Below are positions 1 to 9,000 of a stretch of 64,000 nucleotides of DNA, one piece after another (within the stretch, counting starts at the first letter, position 1; every line of letters starts with the position of its first letter). The DNA comes from Ianthella basta (lineage: Eukaryota; Porifera; Demospongiae; Verongiida; Ianthellidae), in assembly GCA_964019415.1 (NCBI GenBank), contig OZ025879.1, forward strand, positions 5,164,368 through 5,228,367, written 5' to 3'. The translations under genes and the position numbers were made by a program. The notes beneath the pieces are model-generated. The model searched no databases, had not been told where the DNA came from, and saw only the letters and a list, made by a program, of their open reading frames with translations.

Positions 1-170
1 TCAGTGGGAGCACCTCCATTTGTGTATATAGTTTAATGTAAAGTAGAGTACAGTTTGTGTCACTCATGAACGCAAACTGTATACAAACTGTATATCCAGC
101 AGAATCTGATGGTATGATGTTGTGTAATAAGTGTATGCAACTCCTCAAAGTTTCATTCCATTATTATATA

Positions 171-390
171 CTAGCGAACATACCCGCCCTTCGGGCGGGT
201 CTCTCTGCGTGCTCAGCCCACGTCAGCATGGAGTGATGAAATACTGTTCGTACGTTGTCAAGAGTTGCAGGAGTAGTTTAAAATGGCTGGTTCCCGGCCT
301 ATCGCAAGCCAGCGAGTCGGTCCCTTGCCAGTTTTGAACTACCTGCACAGGTAGCAACGGAGGCTGGCTACTATATATAACGACCGTAGA
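171..390 (-). mobile_element. Helitron-like non-autonomous element, 3' end at 171
   Basis: Read on the minus strand, the sequence ends in a GC hairpin (182-200, 8-bp stem with a GAA loop), a 7-base spacer and CTAG (171-174), followed by T. A hairpin plus CTRR followed by T is the known Helitron 3' signature. The body (about 290-390) is homologous, in opposite orientation, to the element at 6586-6714, which ends the same way. The 5' end is not certain. No Rep/helicase coding is present, so it would be non-autonomous. Confidence 0.5.
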
Positions 391-1020
391 GTTTATTTCG
401 AACGTTGGCCGACAACAAAAATCTCCCGTAACCGAAAGTCCCAGAGACCGATAATTAAAAATGGCGTCTTGGCCCGCGGAAGAAAAAGAAGCGCGCTCTT
501 CGGCTGCAGGACAGCTAGGTTAATGGCACCCCCCTAAGCTCATGTCCCCCCACTCCGTAAACCGGCATGACTCATATCAAGTATGCCAATGACCGGTAGT
601 GGAAGGGCCGGACGATTATGATAAAAATGGCGTATCGGCCCATGGAGAATTGACAAAGGACATCTCCCTCTTTGGCCGCAAGGCAGCTAGGCGAACGGCA
701 CCCTGCTAAGAAGATGACCCCCGAGTCCATCAACTGGCACGGACCGTCTCGAGCTGATTCCGGGGAAGGCGCCGATTTTATGGCTGAACAAACATACATT
801 CTAACTAACATAAATATTCTAGATCCGGTGAATTATAGTAGGAATATCTGTATAATGTATTGTGCAGTGTTTAGTGTCTCACACAAACAGATTATAATCC
901 ATAGATGACATGCTGTGTACACTCACACTAGTTAGAGTGCATGAACATCACATATAGTATAGCTACTGGCTTATATTTGTCCTGACTGTTGTATAAATTT
1001 TAGTATTCTGTAAATGTACT
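391..1020. other. Intergenic; diverged internal duplication, no gene seen
   Basis: Two diverged copies of a segment beginning aaaaatggcgt lie at about 459-540 and 624-710. Both contain a ggccc motif and later a 'cagctagg...aacggcacc'-type stretch. A similar 'aaacatggcgtctt' motif recurs at about 8360 inside receptor A. The short open frames here show no recognisable protein. The segment may be the body of the repeat that ends at 171. Confidence 0.35.
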
Positions 1021-1021
1021 A

Positions 1022-1271
1022 CAGTGGAACCTGTCTAAGCACACGTCTTTAAAACAGCCAGCCTATCTGGCCCCAAGTAGCACTAAAGCTTTGCAACCTA
1101 CCTCTGTGGAGAAGCCACTTCTCTATAATGGTCATGTTAAAGTTTAGTCTTGTTCCCAGCCCACTTCCGGTCGCCATTTATTGGCCATTGCAAAATGGCA
1201 GCCTGAAGTGGGCTGGGGATGAGACTAGATAAAGCTGGCTCCCGGGTGGTTGTCTTAGACAGGTTCCACTG
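1022..1271. mobile_element. Tc1/mariner-type MITE with TA duplication
   Basis: A 19-bp perfect inverted repeat, beginning cagtggaacctgtctaag, occurs at 1021-1039 and in reverse complement at 1254-1272. TA dinucleotides flank the element (1020-1021 and 1272-1273). The length of about 250 bp, TA target and CAGTGG terminus fit a Tc1/mariner-derived MITE. It lies just upstream of the exon at 1335 and carries a second MITE inside it. Confidence 0.75.
1145..1227. mobile_element. MITE of the TAGTCTCGT family, nested in another MITE
   Basis: Inverted termini tagtcttgttcccagcccac and its near reverse complement ending gatgagacta enclose about 83 bp. Related copies occur at 39355-39402 and 58520-58618. 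It sits inside the TA-flanked MITE 1022-1271, so it inserted later. Confidence 0.65.
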
Positions 1272-1334
1272 TATTCTATAACTCTATGATTCTATAATTC
1301 TATAATTCTTTGCATCATTCACCTATTACATTAG

Positions 1335-1765
1335 ATGATCTGTGGCAGGCAATTGCAGAGATTCACATCCAAGCAGGATTGGGAGTTGCCAGTGATGACC
1401 AGAAATTACTAAACAATGCCTTACATAAACTTGGAATACAATGGAGGAATGCTCCTTTACCTGAGCCAAACAGTCACTTTGGCTCACATATTGGCACTGC
1501 TGGAGACCTGACAGTTGTAGTGGTGGCCACAAACTACTCAGCACGAGCCTCACTGTCTGACTTTGAAGCACTAGACCATGAGATAGTGAGAATAGTACAT
1601 GCAAAGCTGGGTAGGTTTGGCAAGAATGAGGCCATTCAACAATTTGAAGATTCTCTGTGGAAGCTGTCAATGGCAGATTTCAATAAAACAACAACATTTT
1701 TAACAGGCAGCAACAAAAGGACCATGAAGCTCAATACATGGCTAAAACAAATATGTGTGCAATAA
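1335..1765 (+). CDS. Terminal exon of a nucleotide-diphospho-sugar transferase paralogue (partial)
   Basis: An acceptor ending ttag at 1331-1334 opens a frame of about 143 residues ending in TAA at 1763-1765. It aligns residue for residue with the last exon of the glycosyltransferase gene at 35676-40486: both share LW.AI, DDQ.LLN.AL.KL.I.W, HFGS.IGTAG.LTVVVVATNYSARASLS and FEDSLWKLS. The DDQ...LN...W pattern is the usual C-terminal signature of this transferase superfamily. The matching middle exon (DxD motif) is not visible between 1 and 1334, so upstream exons lie left of the window or are lost. The frame is clean, without stops, so the copy may be functional. An upstream ATG at 1310 lies before the acceptor and is probably intronic. 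Confidence 0.7.
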
Positions 1766-3014
1766 CTGTACTATTAATTCATGTATTGTAATGCATACAA
1801 TTACCATCGCTACTGTTCAGCTACTTCTTTCCTATTTTTATGTGTACATTATACATGTAAAAATGTCCAGCTGTTGGAATATATAATTATGTACATACTT
1901 GATGGCATACCCGATATACAGTCATGTATTTTGTTTGACCATGAATCATCTCTTCGTGTATAATGATATGCTATAACAGATCAATGGTAAATTATTGGTA
2001 ATTACGAGGTTGGAAGAATAAATGGAAATGCATGGCCTAGCTGGTGTGTGCACATGTACATGTCCCTTGTTTGTGGCAATCGCATAGCCATGGAACTGTA
2101 AAGATGTGCATGCAAATGGTTGAAGCAGATTAGACTCGTATGCCAGACATGCATGATGCACATATACCACCCTACAGTGTCTACTATCTACATCTACAGA
2201 ACATTTATAGTGCAAACAACTTACCCTGACCTCTGTCAGGAAGAAAGGTAGGTGGAGTGTAGATAATGGCATGGTCGGTCTGGCCAGTAAGTGGGACTAT
2301 GGCTCAACTGTTTTGGTACATAGGTATAATAGTTATGCTTGTGCAAGATACTGTACTTTAAATGACTACTTATAGTAATACTTCAATGAGAAAGCCCAAA
2401 TCTAGAGTGGCAAGAATGGTGCCACATCTGTATAATACTGTGAAGCTATGGTAATAAGGGATAAGAGGTACAAACATACTAATTTGGGGGGGGGGGGGGG
2501 GGGGGGGGGGTCAGTAGTCATGCTCATGCCATATGTTAATGAGTGTGACTATTGGAGGTATACTGAATACTGTTATAACATGCTACGCTAATTCTGGATT
2601 CTGTATAATTCTTGGTTCAAGGACCACAAACAGATTCCACGTACAGTGCCCTGCTAACCTGTGCAAGAAATATAAGTCAAATTAATAGTCTGCAAAGTTA
2701 TAGCTATAGTTTGCCCACACAATCTTCCATGCATATATATCAACTTGGCATATGGCTATATATAAAAATTACAATACTTCCTCATTACACTCATAAACTA
2801 AATAATTCAAACATAACTTAGTGTCAAGTGAAATCTGAAGTGTCTATATATTTGCCACGTCTTGGGCATTCACTGGAGAACTACACAAAAGAGAATAAAG
2901 TCAATTGCGCAAACAGTTAATATCTTCGAAAGTGCTAACTCTAACTAAATTGTAATGGCCTTACTTTTAATACTCTCACTACTCATTATAACGAAGCACC
3001 TGCTTGCTTCTCAC
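1766..3014. other. Spacer with a G25 homopolymer; no confident gene
   Basis: There is an uninterrupted run of 25 G at 2486-2510. On the minus strand, 2223-2260 carries a strong acceptor (cttcctgacag) and a strong donor (gtaagttg) only 8 bases apart. This could be a micro-exon following the candidate exon at 3015-3225. Nothing else is recognisable. Confidence 0.3.
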
Positions 3015-3225
3015 CTGTATATACTAGCCTCGCTCTCCTTGCCATTACAGGTCTTTGTGTATTTCTCCTTGGTCGTCTGTTCCCAGCATACGCTTGCACT
3101 GGGGCCCTCCCATTGCTGCCACTCAGAGATTCGTACCTGTCACGGCCAATGCCTCGACTTGCCAAGCGGAAATACTCAAAATATCCAACGGCAATGTTCG
3201 CCAATTCTCGGATAGCGCCAGCCAT
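3015..3225 (-). CDS. Candidate first exon of an unrecognised minus-strand gene
   Basis: From an ATG at 3225 reading leftwards there are 70 codons, beginning MAGAIRELANIAVGYFEYF, ending in a textbook donor (ACAG|GTGAGA) in phase 1. The peptide is rich in Arg in its second half. The local composition is more GC-rich and CpG-rich than the surroundings, as at a promoter. I do not recognise the family. Downstream exons would lie to the left. A possible 8-base micro-exon at about 2232-2239 has good splice sites, but I could not assemble a convincing protein. It could also be a chance open frame. Confidence 0.3.
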
Positions 3226-4100
3226 GATCTATAAGCGTCTGTTGCAATGGAGCGTTGAACTTGACCGCCACTAGCTATGGTCTGCTGTTCCACAAATAAT
3301 TGCTGCGAGTGCCTCCTCAGCTGACTTGCAGATATTGCAGAGGTCCACGTGCACTCATGATCACGCCAAAGTACACAAAAACAGCTGTGATCATTGGTTG
3401 ATTAAAGTATACATATAGACCATAAAGGTAAGAGATGATTGGTCCACCAATCAAACCAAATTTCGAACATCAAAGAGAAGGCACAGCCGTATGCGTGGGA
3501 CAAACACCATTACGGCTACAAATTGTGTGCCGGCTTTGGCAGTTAGTAGAGAAAGAAAGAGAGAGGTGGATAGTGTAGGTCAAGCACATGATTACCAAGA
3601 ACATAGCTACGACAGCATGCCCTTACACTGTGACCGTATGTACGCAGTTTAACTAGAATATAATAAATGAATTCATTGTTACGGAATAGTTATATTCGAC
3701 ATAGACAAACGTATTCACGCGCGTTAGGGACAGATTGAAGTCTCATTCCAACCCGACACACAATTTGTAGTTGTAATGGTATATGAATTCTGCTGGCTAT
3801 TGTCCGTTATCGCCGCAACATGAAGTCAACAGCAAGCGACAAGCACTTAAGAAATACGAAAGATGGGCTTGCCTACAAACCACGCCAGCGCTAAAGACGC
3901 ACCATGCAAGAAGTCTGTTATAATGTAGCAAATTTAAGGCATTCCGCCTCAGGGCTGGCAAGAGGGAGACGTTTAAGCTGTAAAATTTTACCGCGAGAAC
4001 ACCACCGCGTGCAGGCAATATAATAAAAAGTAGTATACACAATTTGGGCATTGGGCCCTTGTGGTAAAATGTACGTTTGTGCAAGGTGCAGGGCATCCCC
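3226..4100. other. Spacer, nothing recognised
   Basis: The open frames here are short and overlapping on both strands, with no family similarity and no splice-consistent chain. If the exon at 3015-3225 is real, its promoter would lie here. Confidence 0.3.
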
Positions 4101-4109
4101 TTCAGCTAC

Positions 4110-5222
4110 AAAATCGTGTTGCACTTGTGACAGATACACGGAGGTCAGAGTCTGCATGGTCCTGACCCATGCCGTAGTTATATCTGCATTTACCTTAGTT
4201 TGCTGTAATCTTCCATTTCATCCCTGTGACGTCCGTAGTAGTTTCTGAAGATTATATAGCTACGTTTGGTTAATGCGTCATGCAACTAAAAGCTGTTTTG
4301 TTCTTAGCAACCCCTTAGCTGCAGTAAGCTAGTTATTATGCTGCACTTTAAACTATCCAGTAGTAGTAGTCATTCAGACCCTGGTTAGCTGGCCACTAGA
4401 TCCAATGAAAAGTATAAGCTTGTTAGGTGAAATACATGTAGGTTCATTCATTGTCTTCTCCGACACTCATTTGCCTCATGTAGGCATGCCAGTGGTATTG
4501 GTAGAGCTGTGTGTCAGCTCTTTGTCAAAGAGGGAGCCAATGTTGTAGTCGCTGATACTGCAGCAGCAAGTGAGATCAGCAACATTGTTAGTACACTGCC
4601 AAGGAAGAACAGCTCCACAGAGCACATTCCTCTGTCTGTTGATGTGAGGTCACACCAGCAAATCAGTGATGCTCTGAAGGCAGCAAGAGCTTCTCTGCAT
4701 GCACCTACTGTGGTTGTTAATACTGCCCGCATTGCTATATAGGGCTGGTATGCTCATGAGAATGACTGATTGAGGATCAGTTTTATGAAGTCACTGAGGT
4801 TAACCTGAAGGTAAGGGCATGTGGTCAAGCATCTCACTATGTAGATATGTGGTGTACCTTGTATCAATTGGTATGACTCGCCTTTTTGTGAATTTATTGT
4901 AAGCCTTTTTGTGATTTCTAACTTTGGCTGATGTCCACAATGCATTTTTGCCAATAAAAGTGCTAGTGCAAATTTTTAGCCATTGGGGACTGAGCTGTAT
5001 TTTGTTTCCTGAGTTGGTTGGCCGCAATTGCGTGTCTAATCATTGTGATTCCACGAAGTGTGGTTGGACATTTTGTCCTGTATTGATGTCACTGTGAGCG
5101 TTTAGCCATCACACACACATGCACTGTATTATGTGTATGTATCTGTTAGCATATATTTTGATTCCTCGCATAAAGAATCAGTCATGCTATTTTCTCCTTC
5201 CACAGGTGGACTGTCAATGTAA
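4110..5222 (+). pseudogene. Decayed copy of the HSD17B8-like reductase gene
   Basis: Three pieces match the intact gene at 15622-18523. The exon-1 relic at 4110-4133 has lost its ATG through a deletion, and its donor GT has become AT. The exon-2 relic (4484-4810) keeps the sequence from near GxxxGIG to the end of the exon, but has a Rossmann-loop change, a lost glycine in the NAAG region (NTAR) and an in-frame TAG at 4740-4742. The last-exon relic (5206-5222) still reads GGLSM-stop after a good acceptor. Exons 3 to 6 are missing; the intron after exon 2 jumps directly to later sequence. It precedes receptor A just as the intact gene precedes B, so it is a by-product of block duplication. Confidence 0.88.
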
Positions 5223-5700
5223 TGAGTCACTCCCACTGTTTTTCTGAACCTGTGAATTTTGTTCACATGTACACAGAACAGCACATACGGGGTCAATTGC
5301 ATGTACACAGTCTACAACAGAGTCTACTTAATGTACTACGTGTATGTCCCATAATATCTGCTATTTGGCATATGCAGTACGTGCTACATACAAATAGCTG
5401 TCACAGCCAGATTAAGTGATCCGGACCTTAAGCAGGTGTCTCTCCAATGCAGTGTGGCCTACACCTCTGACCACAACTATGTAATCATTGCATGCATGTC
5501 AGTATTCAAATGGATGCGCATGCCTTATGCATTGTATAATTATACTCATTAGTTAACTAAACAGTGTACGTATGGCGCAAAGTGAGGTGAAAATTCAGGG
5601 GTAAGTCATAAGTAGAATGACATTTGTGGTAGTATTCTGCAAACAGCTGTAGTCACAATCATTCCTGTATTGCTAACCTTCTCAGCTACTTGTATCCAAA
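5223..5700. repeat. Shared spacer between SDR 3' end and receptor promoter (copy 1 of 3)
   Basis: This sequence, including ccggaccttaagcaggtgtc and a following stretch about accacaactatgtaatcattg, recurs at about 18524-18960 and 26433-26890. In all three places it lies between an SDR last exon and a receptor gene. It shows that the duplicated block extended from the SDR 3' end through the receptor. Confidence 0.85.
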
Positions 5701-5726
5701 AAATTATATTATAATATGACCCGGCC

Positions 5727-5864
5727 CATTCAGGCTTCCTTATTAAGCTTATATAATAATTATTATGTTGTAAAGAAGCCTGAATGAAGACTGCATTACC
5801 TCATTCAGGAGTCCTCATACAGCTGTATGATCTCATTCAGGCTTCCACTTATACCTCATTCAGA
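5727..5864 (+). promoter_or_regulatory. CATTCAGG motif cluster upstream of receptor A
   Basis: CATTCAGG occurs at 5727-5734, 5802-5809 and 5834-5841, in reverse complement at 5779-5786, and as CATTCAGA at 5857-5864, about 160-290 bases before the receptor A start codon. Equivalent clusters precede B (18976-19112) and C (26903-27022). Both orientations occur. The motif could be a transcription-factor site cluster or a degenerate short tandem repeat. Confidence 0.45.
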
Positions 5865-6020
5865 CCTCATTCATGCACTCATGCTAGTCAATACATTTCC
5901 CCATTGCTGTATGGTGCTTAAAACCGACTTACTGAGAATTTCAGCTGATCACTGACAGAGTATTGTAGCTACGTATATAGCTACTCCTCTGAGCCTGCAT
6001 GTCTGAGATTGGTAGCTACA

Positions 6021-9000
6021 ATGATGAGGATTTCAGTGCTCTCATGTTTGTGCCTCTATCTCAATACACTGGGAGGTGAGCCTACTTAGCTGGCTATCGC
6101 CATGATGGTCTGAAGGGTTAACACTGAAGCCAAACATGATATTTGCTAGTATCTTTGAATTCATTGTATTTCAATCCCTATATTCTTCACAAACCTTTAT
6201 CCTTCTCTTATCATTCTCTTCTCGGCAGATCATGGTCTGGTCAAGGCACAGAATGCACGAGGTGAGAGCTGCATGTTCTAACACATCAAACTCATTATCC
6301 CTATTAGTAGGAAGTCCGCCTGTGACATGCCTGCTCACAGGAAGCATGTTGATGGTGGTCAGTCAAATTTAAGCAAAGCAATATTTGCAGTATGCTGTCT
6401 GTGAGATGGTCACACAGGGCAGAATGCACCTTAGCAAAAAAAATGATCAGATCCAAGTGTGGTCAGGGCATGGCCTAGTCTCACTTGGCCTAGTCTTGCC
6501 ATTGACCAGACTGCCATTTTCACAGATTAGTGGATTTGGAGCAAACGTTATTAAACTCTCTATTGAATTAAACTCTCTATTGAATTAAACTCTACCGTCG
6601 TTATAGCAGCCAGCCTCTGTTGCTACCTGTGCAGACAATTCAAAGCTGGCAAGGTACCGACTCACTGGCTTGTGATAAGCTGAGAACCTGCCCGAAGGGC
6701 GGGCATTCTGCTAGTAATTATAAAATTGCAGAAGCAGCAAATGAAAGCTTCAAGTATTGTCACTTCAATAAGTAGACTGTACTTATTTCAATCACTTGTA
6801 TAAGTACATGGGAATGATGTAATTATTCATGTGATCATGACATTGTATGACTGTGGGTGTGAGGAGGGACAGGAAGTAGTAATAGATATGGTGAAGGAGA
6901 AGCAAAGAATGTGGAAGGTGATCGAAGATGGAGAGAATGAATGGAGATCGATTGGTGAAGCAAGTGTACGAAGAAGAAGTGAAAGAAAACAGACTTATTA
7001 TAGAGGAGGACCAAAGAAGTGATAGCTGGATCATTTTTAGTAGAAACTAATCCACTTATTATAGCATTTTGAATACAGAACACAAATACTTTGGACATGT
7101 AATCTCATACGTAATAACTTTTATGTATATCAGACTACCTCTGCAGGGGAGATTTTGCCATTGCTGACTAATGATGATGACAATGTACATGTACAATTTT
7201 TATCATTATTATAATATAGGTTTCGTTCTCAAATGCCACAAACTTCAAACCCTATTCTCCTATTTATAACTTTCCAAGCCTTGACATGTTTTCTCTCTCT
7301 CACCCAGCAGTTGTCATTGATGCCTACCCCAACACTGTTACTGTGGAGCAAGGCACCACCCTGATTTTGGTATGCAGAGTTGTAGGAGTGCCATCCACCA
7401 CTGTGCTGAGCTATCAGTGGACCTGTCCTGGGGGCTATTGCGATGCAGGAGGAGTTGATCCTGAGTGGGCAGCCAGGATCCAACAGGACAACATCTTGGT
7501 GGTGAATGTACGCAGTCAAGTCAATGACACATGCCTAAGGGACTACGTCTGTATTGTTGGGAATAGCATGCAGCAGGTGGGAACAGCTGTGCACACAATA
7601 TCATCTGTTACAAGTGAGTTAATTGTGTAGGAATTGACAAGTACTTAATCAGAGTCAGTACTGGTAGTTTGCAGTTGAATTAGAAAAAATCACCAGCAAA
7701 ACATGACTAGTGCTATTTGTTCAGGCAGAGTTAGAGGGAGCATAATATTTATAGTCTAAGAGCTCCATATAATTATGGATTGCATATCAACTGAAGCATG
7801 CATTGTACTAGTGGGGAATGTTCACAATCATATGAACTAGCGAGTACCCGCCACACAGTGGCGATGGCCCTCCAACGACAGTGATCCCACGACAGTGCTC
7901 CTCCCACAGCACTTCTATGATGGTGTTTCCAATGGTGACACACTGTAGTCATGGGCCCCAGGTAGACTTTGCCACTCCCAGTAACAGCTGGTGTAATAGC
8001 TCTTCTTTGTTGCTGCCTCACCCTTGCACTTATCCTTCTCTGGTCAGCATCTTGCTGCTCCTCCCTCCTCCTCCTGCCCCTCTCTGCCTCCCTCTCCCTG
8101 TCAGCTTCTTGCTGCTCCTCCCTCCTCCTCCTGCTCCTCTCCGCCTCCCTCTCCCTGTCAGCATTTTGCTGCTCCTCCCTCCTCCTCCTGCCCCTCTCTG
8201 CCTCCCTCTCCCTGTCAGCATCTTGCTGCTCCTCCCTCCTCCTCCTGCTCCTCTCTGCCTCCCTCTCCCTTTCCTTTTCACATTATAATATAGAAGAACC
8301 CGCCTTCTGCGGGCTTCTACGCAACTGGCGCTCCTTCATTGCCTGTAGTGTAGCCCGCGAAAAACATGGCGTCTTATTCCCTAAAGGAGGGAATTCTTGC
8401 GGCCCTTTCCTCGGGCCCAGCGACTCCTCTTCAGTCTACCCACTTATGACACTCTCCATACGTCGCCCCGTAATAATCCGGAGTTTCACGTGGATCGCAC
8501 GCACGCACGCTGCGGGAGAAGTGTTAATCTACTCGGTCGGACGGACGGACGGACGGTCGAACAAGCACATTAATATATAGATGATGGACTGAAAAGTGCA
8601 AAGGTAACCCATGAGGAAATATTGGTTATATATCATGCGGGATTAGCCTTCTTTCCACGTCAAAGTGTACACTCTCGTAGCTAGTAACCTCGGCTTTTCT
8701 ATGAATTTTGAAAAGTCCTGAGTGGCTAGGTAAGACACTGCCCTCCTAGAGTAGATTACTATTGAATCTCTACTGTTACTGCCTAACAAAATTCATTGAC
8801 TGTTAAAATTGTTACTTTAACGTTATTCATGGTCACATCATCAACTGTCACCACATTTCATCACCTGTCACTAACATTTATATATAAACTATAGGAGTGC
8901 TGTATTTTGTCATTCACTGATGAAGGTGGCTGAAAGCTGCCGAAACGTCTGGATAACTTGTGAAATTTTGGCTAGTGCGAACGAACTTGGATGAGGTTTT

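Noticed and set aside
7881..8580. Leu/Pro/Ser-rich open frames up to 203 aa on + and a Gly/Arg-rich frame on the minus strand
   Set aside because: They arise from the 57-bp pyrimidine minisatellite, whose period is a multiple of three; they lie inside a receptor A intron.
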